A stretch of DNA of 64,000 nt from Pseudomonas migulae (GCF_024169315.1 NZ_JALJWR010000001.1:5258501-5322500), one strand, 5' to 3'. Positions 17,311-27,271 are shown, numbered from the stretch's first letter. Numbers and translations: made by a program. The notes: a model not told the origin generated them from the letters alone.

Positions 17311-18090
17311 ATGAGCAACATGAACCACGAGCGTGTCCTCAGTGTTCACCACTGGAACGACACTCTGTTCAGCTTCAAGTGCACCCGTGATCCGGGCCTG
17401 CGCTTCGAGAACGGTCAGTTCGTGATGATCGGCCTGCAACAGCCCAACGGCCGCCCGCTTATGCGCGCTTACTCGATTGCCAGCCCGAACTGGGAAGAGC
17501 ATCTCGAGTTCTTCAGCATCAAGGTGCCTGATGGTCCGCTGACTTCCCAGTTGCAGCATCTGAAGGAAGGCGACGAGATCATCATCAGCAAGAAGCCTAC
17601 GGGCACGCTGGTACTGGACGACTTGAAGCCCGGCAAACATTTGTACCTGCTCAGCACCGGTACCGGTCTGGCGCCGTTCATGAGCGTCATCCAGGACCCG
17701 GAAACCTACGAGCGTTTCGAAAAAGTGATCCTGTGCCACGGCGTACGTTACGTCAACGAAGTCGCTTACCGCGAATTCATCACCGAGCACTTGCCGCAGA
17801 ACGAGTTCTTCGGCGAGGCGCTGCGTGACAAGTTGATCTACTACCCGACCGTGACCCGCGAGCCGTTCGAGAACGAAGGTCGCCTGACTGACCTGATGCG
17901 CAGCGGCAAGCTGTTCAGCGACATCGGCCTGCCGCCGATCAACCCGCAGGACGACCGCGCCATGCTGTGCGGCAGCCCGAGCATGCTCGACGAGACCAGC
18001 GAAGTGTTGAACAGCTTCGGCCTGAAAGTATCGCCGCGGATGCGCGAGCCGGGTGATTACCTGATCGAGCGTGCATTCGTCGAGAAGTGA
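17311..18090 (+). CDS. fpr: Ferredoxin-NADP+ reductase
   Basis: A 259-residue FAD enzyme that passes electrons between NADPH and ferredoxin or flavodoxin, supporting iron-sulfur cluster repair and redox balance. The FAD motif RAYSIAS is at about 51-57 and the NADP-binding GTGLAPF at about 113-119. Length equals the Pseudomonas Fpr-A type. I chose the ATG at 17311 since AGGAG precedes it; the longer frame upstream overlaps the regulatory region. It is divergent from finR, its probable regulator. Confidence 0.95.
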   Translation: MSNMNHERVLSVHHWNDTLFSFKCTRDPGLRFENGQFVMIGLQQPNGRPLMRAYSIASPNWEEHLEFFSIKVPDGPLTSQLQHLKEGDEIIISKKPTGTLVLDDLKPGKHLYLLSTGTGLAPFMSVIQDPETYERFEKVILCHGVRYVNEVAYREFITEHLPQNEFFGEALRDKLIYYPTVTREPFENEGRLTDLMRSGKLFSDIGLPPINPQDDRAMLCGSPSMLDETSEVLNSFGLKVSPRMREPGDYLIERAFVEK

Positions 18091-18110
18091 CATCCGCTGC
18101 ACCGCTGTCC

Positions 18111-18202
18111 CTGTGGGAGCGGGCTTGCTCGCGAAGGCGGCGTATCAGTCGACATCAACGTTGATTGACACGACGCCTTCGCGAGCAAGCCCGCTCCCAC
18201 AG
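18111..18202. repeat. REP pair (inverted), CTGTGGGAGCGGGCTTGCTC type
   Basis: Two REP units face each other around about 35 bases. Each has the terminal GTGGGAGCGGGCTTGCTCGC hairpin sequence. It lies between the convergent fpr and trmO genes, a usual place for such elements. Confidence 0.9.
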
Positions 18203-18215
18203 TTGTTTCTGGCGT

Positions 18216-18914
18216 TCAGACTTTCGCGGGGATGACTTCGAGGACGCGGATAACTCCGGGTTCGGGGTAATGCCACCGCACATCCACATCCCAGAACTGC
18301 GCCCCATATTCCCGCTCCGGCATTGGCGTCTGGTATGCCGGACGCGGATCCTGTGCCAGACACTGCTCAATCAACTCAACCAACGGCTCTTCCAGCCGCT
18401 GAGCATGCCCGTGCGCCTGTTGCAGCGCCGAGTCCGTCCACTGCACGGGAATCAATTGCGGCGCGGCGCTGGCGATGCTGTTGGAGGCCGTGTCGATGAT
18501 GTCGGCGTACGGCACGTAGGGTTTGATGTCGAGAATCGGTGTGCCATCGAGCAGGTCGATGCCGGAGATCCACAGGCGGCTGGCTTCCACCTTGTCCAGC
18601 TTCACCACGGATTGGCCGATGCCATTGGGGCGGTGCGTCGCGCGGGTGGCGAACACGCCCATGGACTTGTTGCCGCCGAGGCGAGGAGGGCGGACTTTCA
18701 GGCGTGGTTTTTCTTCCAGGGCCTGATGGAACAGAAACAGCAGCCAGACGTGACTGACGTGCTCCAGGCCCTGGACCGCATCACCCTGATCGAACGGCGC
18801 CACCAGTTCCAGCACGCCGCGAGCAGCCGGGGCCAGTTGCGGTTGACGCGGAATGGCGAATTTCTCCTTGAAGCAGGAGCGCACGAAGCCGATGGGGGAA
18901 ACGCTGTAGGTCAT
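18216..18914 (-). CDS. trmO: tRNA (N6-threonylcarbamoyladenosine-37-N6)-methyltransferase TrmO
   Basis: A 232-residue protein of the TsaA/TrmO beta-barrel family that methylates t6A37 in threonine tRNAs. Family motifs include SPIGFVRSCFKEKFAIPRQP (about 5-24), VSHVWLLFLFH and FATRATHRPNGIGQSVVKL (about 91-109), then DLLDGTPILDIKPYVPYAD. The ATG at 18914 gives the conserved N-terminus; the longer frame to 19004 begins inside a REP element and is rejected. Also known as yaeB or tsaA. Confidence 0.92.
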   Translation of the reverse strand: MTYSVSPIGFVRSCFKEKFAIPRQPQLAPAARGVLELVAPFDQGDAVQGLEHVSHVWLLFLFHQALEEKPRLKVRPPRLGGNKSMGVFATRATHRPNGIGQSVVKLDKVEASRLWISGIDLLDGTPILDIKPYVPYADIIDTASNSIASAAPQLIPVQWTDSALQQAHGHAQRLEEPLVELIEQCLAQDPRPAYQTPMPEREYGAQFWDVDVRWHYPEPGVIRVLEVIPAKV

Positions 18915-18989
18915 GAGTTGGGGTCGAGGCGGGAATTTGGGTGGGCATGATAACCCGGCGGGCCTCAAATCTGGTGGTGGCTGGGGCGG

Positions 18990-19088
18990 CCTCTTCGCGG
19001 GCAAGTCACGCTCCCACAGGTTTTAAGTCGTACACAAAATACGTGTTCGCTCGAGAACCCTGTGGGAGCGGGCTTGCCCGCGATGGCC
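18990..19088. repeat. REP pair, GTGGGAGC type
   Basis: One unit ends CGCTCCCACAGG (about 18,993-19,020) and the facing unit starts CCTGTGGGAGCGGGCTTGCC (about 19,058-19,088). The left unit carries a substitution (AAGTCACGCTC rather than AAGCCCGCTC). It lies between trmO and rhlG. Confidence 0.85.
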
Positions 19089-19099
19089 ACACTGCCGAT

Positions 19100-19870
19100 C
19101 TAGAGACTGAACCCACCATCCAGCGGAATAATATTCCCGGTCATGTAAGCCCCGGCTGTGCTCGCCAGACTGATCGCCAACGCCGCCATCTCTTCCTCCC
19201 GGCCCCAGCGCTTCATCGGAATCAGCGCCGTGTCGTCCGCCAGCGCCTGTTCATCATTGCCGATGTGTTGCGTCATCTTGCTCGGAAAGCGCCCCGGTGC
19301 GATCACGTTGACGTTGATGTGCTGGCTCACCAGCTCCCGCGCCAGAATTCGGGACAGTTGGTGCAGGGCGGCTTTACTCGGCCCGTAGGCGTAAGCCTGT
19401 TCGCCAAAGGAAGAAATCCCCGCCACCGAGCCGATGTTGATGATCCGCGCCGGACTCGCTTCGGTCCCGGCCTTGCGCAGCAGCGGCAAGAACTGCTGGA
19501 TGCAGTTGAACACCGACGTCACATTGAGCTGCATGACCTTCTCCCAGCCCTTGACCGGGTAGCTCTCCAACGGCGCGCCCCATGTGGTGCCAGCGTTGTT
19601 CACCAGAATATCCAGATGGCTGAGCTGTTCGCCCAATCGCGTGGCCAGTTGCAGCACGCCTTCTTCGGTGGCCAGATTGGCCGCCACCCCGTGACAAACA
19701 CCGAATGCGCTCAATTCGTCAGCGGTTTGCTGGCAGGCTTCGACATCCCGAGCACAGACATACACGGTGGCGCCGGCCTCGACATAGGCCTTGGCGATCA
19801 TTTTGCCGATACCACGGGTGCCGCCGGTCACCAGGGCGGTGCGGCCTTGCAGGGAAAAGTACGGGTGCAT
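19100..19870 (-). CDS. rhlG: Short-chain NADPH-dependent 3-oxoacyl-ACP reductase, RhlG-like
   Basis: A 256-residue SDR enzyme, the same length as P. aeruginosa RhlG and very similar along its length (MHPYFSLQGRTALVTGGTRG; ESYPVKGWEKVMQLNVTSVF). The cofactor motif TGGTRGIG is at 15-22, NNAG at 91-94, and the catalytic set S148, Y162 and K166 is intact. RhlG was linked to rhamnolipid and polyhydroxyalkanoate precursors; no rhamnolipid synthesis genes are in this window, so the physiological role here is open. Confidence 0.87.
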   Translation of the reverse strand: MHPYFSLQGRTALVTGGTRGIGKMIAKAYVEAGATVYVCARDVEACQQTADELSAFGVCHGVAANLATEEGVLQLATRLGEQLSHLDILVNNAGTTWGAPLESYPVKGWEKVMQLNVTSVFNCIQQFLPLLRKAGTEASPARIINIGSVAGISSFGEQAYAYGPSKAALHQLSRILARELVSQHINVNVIAPGRFPSKMTQHIGNDEQALADDTALIPMKRWGREEEMAALAISLASTAGAYMTGNIIPLDGGFSL

Positions 19871-19980
19871 GGCGAATCCTGAGAGCTGAGGGTCAATACA
19901 CCCTAGTCGTCAGCCGCCCGAAGCGGAGCCACTATTTTTGCGAGGAATGAGCGTTCATACAGCTGGACCTGTCGCGGCCT

Positions 19981-20100
19981 CTGTAGGAGCACAGCTTGCT
20001 GGCGAAGGCGATCTTCAAAACGCCTTCGCCAGCAAGCTGTGCTCCTACAGGGCGAAGGCGTTTTGAAGATCGCCTTCGCCAGCAAGCCTCGCTCCTACAG
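19981..20100. repeat. Three-unit REP cluster, TGTAGGAGC type
   Basis: CTGTAGGAGCACAGCTTGCT faces its inverted copy ending at 20,050, and a further unit pointing the same way as the second ends at 20,100. The odd third unit shows partial duplication of the basic pair. Confidence 0.9.
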
Positions 20101-20123
20101 GAGCCGTGGCGTTCGTGGGTGAT

Positions 20124-20594
20124 TTACTGCGGGCGAACGCGCAGGGTCAGGCCCTTGAGGAAGTTGCGCAGCAACTGGTCGCCGCACGGACGGTAGTTGG
20201 TGTGGCCGAACTTGCGGAACAGCGCGCTGAGCTCAGGCTTGGACACCGGGAACTCGGCGGCCTTGAGGATCGCGTGCATGTCGTCTTCTTTCAGTTCGAA
20301 GGCCACACGCAGCTTTTTCAGGATGATGTTGTTGGTGACCGGCACTTCGATCGGCTGCGGCGGACGGCTTTCGTCCTTGCCGCGCTTGAAGATCACCAGG
20401 CCGTCGAGGAAATGCGCCATGACTTCGTCCGGGCAGCGCACGAAACCTTCTTCGTCTTCTTCTTTCTTGTCGAGGTAGGTCAGCAGGTCTTCCAGGGACA
20501 CGTCCATGCCGCCGAGCTTGATGATCTCGATGACTTTCTTGTCGCTGATGTCGAGCATGTAGCGCACGCTGCGCAGTACGTCGTTATGAATCAT
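20124..20594 (-). CDS. DUF1456 family protein (YehS-like)
   Basis: A 156-residue protein with two related halves. Each has a helical segment of the type NDVLRSVRYMLDISDKKVIE (residues 3-22) and NNIILKKLRVAFELKEDDMH (about 88-107), followed by DLLTYL or ELSALFRKFG. This internal duplication is typical of DUF1456 proteins. No enzymatic motif is visible and the function is unknown. The ATG at 20594 has AGGA nine bases upstream; an in-frame TTG slightly earlier is less likely. Confidence 0.85.
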   Translation of the reverse strand: MIHNDVLRSVRYMLDISDKKVIEIIKLGGMDVSLEDLLTYLDKKEEDEEGFVRCPDEVMAHFLDGLVIFKRGKDESRPPQPIEVPVTNNIILKKLRVAFELKEDDMHAILKAAEFPVSKPELSALFRKFGHTNYRPCGDQLLRNFLKGLTLRVRPQ

Positions 20595-20669
20595 GATGTG
20601 CAATCCTGATATTCGGCAGTGGGCGCCGCATAAGTCGCGGCGCCGAAATGTGTGGCGGCGTGAGAAGCC

Positions 20670-21380
20670 TTAGAACTTCTCTTTGCCGGACAGGTAGCGC
20701 CATTGGCCCAACGGCACTTTGCCGATGGACACGCCGCCGATGCGGATGCGGCGGATGGCGACGACCTTCAGGCCGACGGCCTGGCAGAACAGGGCGATCA
20801 CGCCCGGTTGTGGGTTCTTCATCGCAAAACGCAGGCGGTTTTCGTTCTGCCAGCTGGCTTTGACCGGCGGCAGTTCCTTGCCCTTGTAGGTCAGGCCGTG
20901 GTTCAGGCGGTTGAGGCCGTGAGCCACCATGTCGCCTTCAACCTCGACCACATACTCTTGCTCGATTTTCGCGGAGTCGGCGGTGAGCTTGCGCAGGATC
21001 TTCCAGTCCTGGGTGAACACCAGCAGACCGCTGGCGTTGGCCTGCAGGTCGGTGCTGGCGCTCAGGCGCAGGAAATGGCCCTTGAGTGGACGTTTGCTGA
21101 AGCGGTGTTCTTCGCTCAGGGTCTCGGCGCTGATGGTCGCCATGGCCGTTTCCGCGTCCATGCCTGCTGCCACGTTGAACAGGATGGTCACCGGCTCCGG
21201 CACGGTGGCCTTGGCTTCGGGGTCGAGTTCGACTTTCTGGGTATCGACCTTGAACTGCGGCTCGTCGATGACTTCGCCGTCCACGGTGACCCAGCCGCCC
21301 TCGATGAACAGCTCAGCCTCCCGACGGGAACAGCCGACGAGTTCGATGAGGCGTTTGGAGAGACGAATCGGGTCAGTCAT
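20670..21380 (-). CDS. RsuA/RluB-family pseudouridine synthase with S4 domain
   Basis: A 236-residue RNA-modifying enzyme. An S4 RNA-binding domain occupies about 4-55 (RLSKRLIELVGCSRREAELF), then the synthase domain. The catalytic aspartate region reads ASTDLQANASGLLVFTQD, a divergent form of the usual GRLDxxTxGLLLLTxD. The aspartate is kept but the arginine two residues before it is replaced. The end QPGVIALFCQAVGLKVVAIR is family-typical. It may target 23S rRNA like RluF, but the divergent motif makes the site uncertain. Confidence 0.8.
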   Translation of the reverse strand: MTDPIRLSKRLIELVGCSRREAELFIEGGWVTVDGEVIDEPQFKVDTQKVELDPEAKATVPEPVTILFNVAAGMDAETAMATISAETLSEEHRFSKRPLKGHFLRLSASTDLQANASGLLVFTQDWKILRKLTADSAKIEQEYVVEVEGDMVAHGLNRLNHGLTYKGKELPPVKASWQNENRLRFAMKNPQPGVIALFCQAVGLKVVAIRRIRIGGVSIGKVPLGQWRYLSGKEKF

Positions 21381-21463
21381 GACAGGGCCGTAACAAAAAA
21401 GGGGTGGGCATTGTACCTGCTGGGCGCCGGTTAATCCCGGCTCCATTTCACCGTTTGGCTTTT

Positions 21464-21553
21464 TGTGGGAGCGGGCTTGCTCGCGAATGCAATTTGTCAG
21501 CTGACATCAATGTTGACTGACACACCGCTTTCGCGAGCAAGCCCGCTCCCACA
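21464..21553. repeat. REP pair, GTGGGAGC type
   Basis: TGTGGGAGCGGGCTTGCTCG faces its inverted copy ending GCCCGCTCCCACA, with about 40 bases between. It separates the pseudouridine synthase gene from the GNAT gene. Confidence 0.9.
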
Positions 21554-21569
21554 TTTGTTCCGTGTTGTG

Positions 21570-22043
21570 TCAGCCATGCTGTGAACTTTGCTGGTTTTGA
21601 CGCAAACGCATGTGCAGCAACGGATAGGGCTGCCCCATGCCGTCATGCTCGGTGCGGCCGATCACTTCGAAGCCCTGTTTGAAGTAAAACCCCAGCGCCT
21701 GGGGGTTCTGCTCGTTGACGTCCAGTTCATCGGCGTTCAGGTGTTCCATGGCATAACGCAGCAATTGTTTGCCCAGGCCCTGGCCGCGATGAGCGGGGTC
21801 GATGAAGAGCATCTCGATCTTGCCCGCCGCGACGCCGGCGAACCCGGTGATGCGCTGGCGCGAGTCTTTGGTGCAGATCAGCATGACCGCGTCGAGGTAG
21901 CGGGTCAGCACCAGGTTCTTCAACAGTTCGATGTAGCTGTCCGGCAGAAAGTCATGGGTGGCGCGCACCGAGGCCTCCCAGACTTGCGTCAGTTCCTGAT
22001 AGTCGCTCTGTTTCGGCGTGTGGATGACCGAATGTTGGCGCAT
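21570..22043 (-). CDS. GNAT-family N-acetyltransferase
   Basis: A 157-residue acetyl-CoA-dependent acetyltransferase. The acetyl-CoA binding motif RGQGLGKQLLRYA (Q/R-x-x-G-x-G/A) is at about 86-98, preceded by the beta-strand KIEMLFIDPAHR. The end DVNEQNPQALGFYFKQGFEV is typical of the family. It resembles the YjaB/YiaC subgroup, which modifies protein or small-molecule amines; the substrate cannot be predicted. I took the ATG at 22043 to give the standard length; the upstream extension lies across a terminator. Confidence 0.85.
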   Translation of the reverse strand: MRQHSVIHTPKQSDYQELTQVWEASVRATHDFLPDSYIELLKNLVLTRYLDAVMLICTKDSRQRITGFAGVAAGKIEMLFIDPAHRGQGLGKQLLRYAMEHLNADELDVNEQNPQALGFYFKQGFEVIGRTEHDGMGQPYPLLHMRLRQNQQSSQHG

Positions 22044-22104
22044 GGCCGAATGCCCCTTTTGCAGTGGATGACGCGAGTCCCTTCTCCCACAAAACGATAG
22101 ACGT

Positions 22105-22146
22105 AAAAAAGCCCCGCATCTCGTCAAGAGAGCAGGGCTTTGCGTA
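22105..22146 (-). terminator. Terminator downstream of rimO
   Basis: AAAAAAGCCCCGC and GCAGGGCTTT form an imperfect stem around TCGTCAAGA. Read on the minus strand it ends in TTTTTT after GGGGC, as expected for the end of rimO. Confidence 0.75.
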
Positions 22147-22156
22147 TTTTTTGCGT

Positions 22157-23494
<1,338 letters not shown>

Positions 23495-23784
23495 GTCTAA
23501 CCTCGGTATTTGGGACGCCTCCAGCCTGAAGCGGGCAAGGCGACTATCGGGCGCTTGGCTGCGCCTCTGATCAAAAAGTGCGCAATTCTATCCATGACAC
23601 GTTCACTTGACCAGCTTTATGGAGGGAAATGCGACGAGTGCTGCGCTATGCTTCGCGCCGTTACGCTTTACCGATTTTTTACAGTCAACAAAACGTCTGT
23701 AACGTCATGTAAAACAGCGCATGCTGCACGGCAAAGCATAGTGCTTCTTATAAGAAGTCCGGGTCTGAGTAGTAGGAGTGTTGG

Positions 23785-25686
23785 ATGGGTCAGGCAAGTA
23801 GTCAGGCAGCGAGCGCCGGGCATTCGACGGCGAAGCCGATCGGCATGCTGGTCGCGGCGGTCGGGGTGGTTTATGGCGATATCGGCACGAGCCCGCTGTA
23901 CACCCTCAAAGAAGTGTTTTCCGGTGGCTACGGTGTGCCGGTCAACCATGACGGCGTGTTGGGCATCCTGGCGCTGATCTTCTGGTCGCTGATCTGGGTC
24001 GTCTCGATCAAGTACATGATGTTTGTCCTGCGCGCCGACAACCAGGGCGAAGGCGGGATCATGGCGTTGACCGCACTGGCTCGACGGGCGGCGGCGGGGC
24101 ATAAGAAATTGCGCACGTTGCTGGTGGTCTGCGGGCTGATCGGCGCGGCGCTGTTTTATGGCGACAGCATGATCACCCCGGCGATTTCCGTGCTCTCGGC
24201 GATCGAGGGCCTCGGGCTGGCCTTCGAAGGCATCGACCATTGGGTGGTGCCGCTGTCGTTGATCGTGCTGGTGGCGCTGTTTTTGATCCAGAGCCACGGC
24301 ACCGCACGCATTGGCATTCTGTTCGGGCCGATCATGGTCACCTGGTTCCTGGTCCTGGGCGCGCTGGGTGTCTACGGCATCATGCAGCACCCGGAAGTGT
24401 TGCAAGCGATGAACCCAGTCTGGGGCGTGCGCTTCTTCATCGTCCATCCGGGCATGGGCGTGGCGATCCTCGGTGCGGTCGTGCTGGCGTTGACCGGCGC
24501 CGAAGCGCTGTACGCCGACATGGGCCACTTCGGGCGCAAGCCGATTGCTCGCGCCTGGTTCATCCTCGTGCTGCCGGCGCTGGTGCTGAACTACTTCGGC
24601 CAGGGCGCCTTGCTGCTTGGCGATCCGGAAGCCGCGCGTAACCCGTTCTATCTGTTGGCGCCAAGCTGGGCGTTGATTCCACTGGTCGGCCTGTCGACCC
24701 TGGCCACGGTCATTGCCTCGCAAGCAGTGATCTCCGGCGCGTTCTCCCTGACCCGGCAGGCGATCCAGCTCGGTTACATTCCGCGCATGCACATCCAGCA
24801 CACCTCCAGCGCCGAGCAGGGCCAGATCTACATCGGCGCGGTGAACTGGTCGCTGATGGTCGGCGTGATTCTGTTGGTACTCGGCTTCGAATCCTCCGGC
24901 GCCCTGGCCTCGGCCTACGGTGTGGCGGTGACGGGCACCATGTTGATGACCACCATCCTGGTCTCGGCGGTGATGTTGCTGCTATGGAAATGGCCGCCAG
25001 TCCTCGCGGTGCCGGTGTTGCTCGGCTTCCTGCTGGTGGACGGTCTGTACTTCGCCGCCAACGTACCGAAAATCGTTCAGGGCGGGGCATTCCCGGTGAT
25101 CGCCGGTATCGCGCTGTTCGTGCTGATGACCACCTGGAAACGCGGCAAACAGCTGCTGGTGGAGCGCATGGACGAGGGCGGGCTGCCCCTGCCGATTTTC
25201 ATCAGCAGTATCGCCGTGCAACCGCCGCATCGTGTCCAGGGCACCGCCGTGTTCCTCACCGCCCGCCCGGACGCCGTGCCCCACGCGTTGTTGCACAACC
25301 TGTTGCATAACCAGGTGTTGCACGAACAAGTGGTGCTGCTGACCGTGGTGTACGAAGACATCCCGCGGGTACCGCCGACACGGCGCTTCGAGGTCGAATC
25401 CCACGGCGAAGGGTTCTTCCGGGTGATCCTGCACTTCGGCTTCATCGACGAGCCGGACGTGCCGCAAGCCCTGAAGCTGTGCCATCTCGATGACCTCGAC
25501 TTCAGCCCGATGCGTACTACTTACTTCCTCAGCCGCGAGACGGTGATCGCCTCCAAGCTTGAGGGTATGGCGCGTTGGCGCGAGGCGTTGTTTGCGTTCA
25601 TGTTGAAGAATGCGAATGGCAATTTGCGGTTCTTTAATCTGCCGCTGAACCGGGTGATTGAGCTGGGTACGCAGGTCGAGATGTAA
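23785..25686 (+). CDS. kup: Low-affinity potassium transport protein Kup
   Basis: A 633-residue H+/K+ symporter of the KUP family, the usual length. The N-terminal signature [20 protein letters not shown] is at about 26-45. About 12 membrane helices follow (residues 20-455). The C-terminal 160 residues form the cytoplasmic domain typical of Kup. The ATG is preceded by AGTAGGAG. A strong terminator follows at 25,700. The 290 bases upstream show no gene; the start region of rimO is divergent. Confidence 0.93.
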   Translation: MGQASSQAASAGHSTAKPIGMLVAAVGVVYGDIGTSPLYTLKEVFSGGYGVPVNHDGVLGILALIFWSLIWVVSIKYMMFVLRADNQGEGGIMALTALARRAAAGHKKLRTLLVVCGLIGAALFYGDSMITPAISVLSAIEGLGLAFEGIDHWVVPLSLIVLVALFLIQSHGTARIGILFGPIMVTWFLVLGALGVYGIMQHPEVLQAMNPVWGVRFFIVHPGMGVAILGAVVLALTGAEALYADMGHFGRKPIARAWFILVLPALVLNYFGQGALLLGDPEAARNPFYLLAPSWALIPLVGLSTLATVIASQAVISGAFSLTRQAIQLGYIPRMHIQHTSSAEQGQIYIGAVNWSLMVGVILLVLGFESSGALASAYGVAVTGTMLMTTILVSAVMLLLWKWPPVLAVPVLLGFLLVDGLYFAANVPKIVQGGAFPVIAGIALFVLMTTWKRGKQLLVERMDEGGLPLPIFISSIAVQPPHRVQGTAVFLTARPDAVPHALLHNLLHNQVLHEQVVLLTVVYEDIPRVPPTRRFEVESHGEGFFRVILHFGFIDEPDVPQALKLCHLDDLDFSPMRTTYFLSRETVIASKLEGMARWREALFAFMLKNANGNLRFFNLPLNRVIELGTQVEM

Positions 25687-25696
25687 GCCCCATCAA

Positions 25697-25736
25697 AATG
25701 CCCCCGTTGCCGTGAAGGCTGCGGGGGCTTTTTTGT
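25697..25736 (+). terminator. Terminator after kup
   Basis: GCCCCCG and CGGGGGC form a stem (25,700-25,728) around TTGCCGTGAAGGCTG, followed by TTTTTTG. Confidence 0.9.
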
Positions 25737-25762
25737 GTCTGAGCGCACAGCGTGCAGACGAT

Positions 25763-25873
25763 GCAGATCCCTTGTGGGAGCGGGCTTGCTCGCGAAAGCG
25801 GTGGGACAGTCAACATCAATGTCGAATATCAGTCCGCCTTCGCGAGCAAGCCCGCTCCCACAAGGGATCTGCG
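25763..25873. repeat. REP pair with extended arms
   Basis: The inverted arms run beyond the REP core. GCAGATCCCTTGTGGGAGCG at the left matches the complement of CGCTCCCACAAGGGATCTGC at the right, giving unusually long, nearly perfect arms. Confidence 0.9.
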
Positions 25874-25900
25874 GCGTCTGTTGGAATAGCGCTCAGGTCA

Positions 25901-26206
25901 TCATTTTTCTGATTCGGCTTTTACCCGAGCCGGTCGCTCCAGCACCTTCACCGCATCATCCACCACCGCCTTGCTCATCGCCGTCAAATAATGCGCGGCC
26001 CAGATATGCCGGTCGGTATCACGGTTGAAGGCCGCGTCTCGGGTCAGTTCCTTGGCGAGGAACAGAAAGTCAGAGGCCATGGCTAACGCATCACCGAGGG
26101 GGACGTTTCGAGTGACATGGAATAGCGGTTGGTTTGAGCAGTAGATGAAGGGGGTGAGACCGATGGTTTTTAATTCTGAGGGGGCAGATGAATCTGTTTT
26201 GCTCAT
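25901..26206 (-). CDS. DUF3077-like small protein, copy A
   Basis: A 101-residue protein (MSKTDSSAPSELKTIGLTPF at the start; SHYL-like AAHYLTAMSKAVVDDAVKVL near the end). It resembles a family of small soluble Pseudomonas proteins of unknown role, annotated as DUF3077, which occur in several copies per genome. GGAG lies 7 bases before the ATG. A long conserved leader with hairpins precedes it (26,207-26,440). A near-identical copy B is at 27,797. No catalytic motif or signal peptide is seen. Confidence 0.7.
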   Translation of the reverse strand: MSKTDSSAPSELKTIGLTPFIYCSNQPLFHVTRNVPLGDALAMASDFLFLAKELTRDAAFNRDTDRHIWAAHYLTAMSKAVVDDAVKVLERPARVKAESEK

Positions 26207-26340
26207 GGTGTATCTCCTAAACTGAGGAGCCGCCACGTTCGTTTCCAAGCGAATGGGTGGCAGCTGTGCGCAGGTTGGAAAACCGGAAGCCTAGGAAACC
26301 GGCACGTCCGAAGACGTCCCACGCACAGCCGCCATGACAC
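26207..26340 (-). ncRNA. Candidate structured 5' leader RNA of the DUF3077-like gene, copy A
   Basis: Read on the minus strand this leader can form three helices. P1 pairs 26,322-26,329 with 26,263-26,270 (8 pairs). P2, inside it, is a 5-pair stem 26,313-26,317/26,304-26,308 closed by a C(UUCG)G tetraloop. P4 next to the gene pairs 26,257-26,261 with 26,232-26,236 (GCCAC/GTGGC) and 26,250-26,253 with 26,238-26,241. The same helices form in copy B with compensatory changes. I do not recognise it as a named RNA family. It could be a regulatory leader or a processed small RNA. Confidence 0.5.
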
Positions 26341-26396
26341 AGGATTGCAGCCGTAAATGTCTGCGGTCATGTTGGGCACGTTGTTGCCTACGCTCG

Positions 26397-26440
26397 ACGG
26401 GTTTCCAAGCCCGATCGCTGAATGTTCAGCGACGACCCGA
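26397..26440. promoter_or_regulatory. Palindromic upstream element, copy A
   Basis: CGGGTTTCCAAGCCCG (a small hairpin) is followed by TCGCTGAATGTTCAGCGA (26,415-26,432), an 18-base palindrome with one central mismatch. The same pair lies upstream of copy B. It could be an operator or part of the transcript. Confidence 0.5.
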
Positions 26441-26442
26441 GA

Positions 26443-26529
26443 CTATCCCCTCAAAGAAAAGCGCAACAAGGCATCAAAGTGCCCAAAAAACACGATTCGG
26501 AGTTTGCCTACAAGGTCTTCGGACGTCAT
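26443..26529 (-). other. Conserved 28-codon open frame upstream of DUF3077-like copy A
   Basis: The frame starts MTSEDLVGKLRIVFFGHFDA and ends at TAG. The copy B counterpart differs by one residue (R27 versus A27). The DNA is almost identical over about 90 bases in the two copies, which is more than the surrounding region. There is no clear ribosome binding site, so it may be conserved for its DNA or RNA sequence rather than for a peptide. Confidence 0.3.
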
Positions 26530-26681
26530 CCGATATCGCGCCGTTTGAAACAAACGCAAAACTAAACGCCGCAAGTGATTCGACAAGCCAAGATAAAGGC
26601 TCACTTGCGAAATGCGATATTGAACGCAATACTCTGCGCAGAATTGTGCGCGAAACGTTGCGTGATTGTAGAGAGGTAAAT

Positions 26682-26972
26682 ATGACGGCATTACTAGAAC
26701 GTGCTGACCAGGCGATATCGGTGACTGCGATGGTCAGGGGTTTCAGCGCGAGGCTCAAGGAAATTTCCAGCCGTGCCACCGAGCGCCTGGTTATTTTCAA
26801 AGACAATCAACCGGCGGCGGTGATTATCAATGTCGATGCGTATCAGGAAATGCTCGACGAGCTGGACGACCTTCGGATTGAAGTAGCCGCTAGGGAACGA
26901 CTGACCGGCTTTGATGAGGCCAAAGCAATCAGTCATGACGCTATGCGGGCACGGTACGCCAGGAAAGACTAA
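26682..26972 (+). CDS. Type II antitoxin of the Phd/YefM class
   Basis: A 96-residue protein whose N-terminal half has the Phd/YefM DNA-binding pattern (ALLERADQAISVTAMVRGFS, then ERLVIFKDNQPAAVIINVDA at about 38-57). The C-terminal helix (LDELDDLRIEVAARERL onward) would wrap the toxin. GAGAGG lies 6 bases before the ATG; a longer frame to 26,334 crosses the conserved element and is rejected. The toxin gene follows after 11 bases. Antitoxins of this kind repress their own promoter together with the toxin. Confidence 0.85.
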   Translation: MTALLERADQAISVTAMVRGFSARLKEISSRATERLVIFKDNQPAAVIINVDAYQEMLDELDDLRIEVAARERLTGFDEAKAISHDAMRARYARKD

Positions 26973-26983
26973 AGGAGCTGGGC

Positions 26984-27271
26984 ATGGTTTGGGGCGTTAC
27001 CTATCACCCGGATGTCCAGAAGGATCTGGATCTGCTGGGCGCAGTTGCGGCGAATCGAATTCTTGATGTCATCGATGAGCGGATTATCAACGGCGAGCCG
27101 GATAAAAGCGGTAAACCCCTGAGGGCCAGCCTTGCGGGCTGTAGAAGAATTAGAGCCGGTGACACGCGGATTGTTTACCGAGTCGACGGAAGAGCGATCC
27201 AGGTATTGATCGTCGCGGTCGGAGCACGACGGGATGAAGAGGTTTATGACGCGGCGGAGCGTCGGGTCTAA
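26984..27271 (+). CDS. Type II toxin of the RelE/ParE family
   Basis: A 95-residue basic protein with the RelE/ParE fold pattern: YHPDVQKDLDLLGAVAANRI (about 7-26) forms the two helices, and LRASLAGCRRIRAGDTRIVY (about 47-66) the strands with conserved basic residues. RelE members cut mRNA in the ribosome and ParE members poison gyrase; the sequence alone does not decide. It is downstream of its antitoxin, with GGAG before the ATG. A terminator follows. The C-terminal end is overlapped on the opposite strand by the readthrough extension of DUF3077-like copy B. Confidence 0.87.
   Translation: MVWGVTYHPDVQKDLDLLGAVAANRILDVIDERIINGEPDKSGKPLRASLAGCRRIRAGDTRIVYRVDGRAIQVLIVAVGARRDEEVYDAAERRV

Noticed and set aside
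19981..20100. Possible CRISPR-like array
   Set aside because: The repeated units are inverted REP hairpins with no spacers of constant length and no cas genes; three units only.
26334..26972. A longer version of the antitoxin gene with a 116-residue N-terminal extension
   Set aside because: The extension runs through the conserved upstream element of the DUF3077-like gene; the ATG at 26,682 has a ribosome binding site and gives a normal antitoxin.
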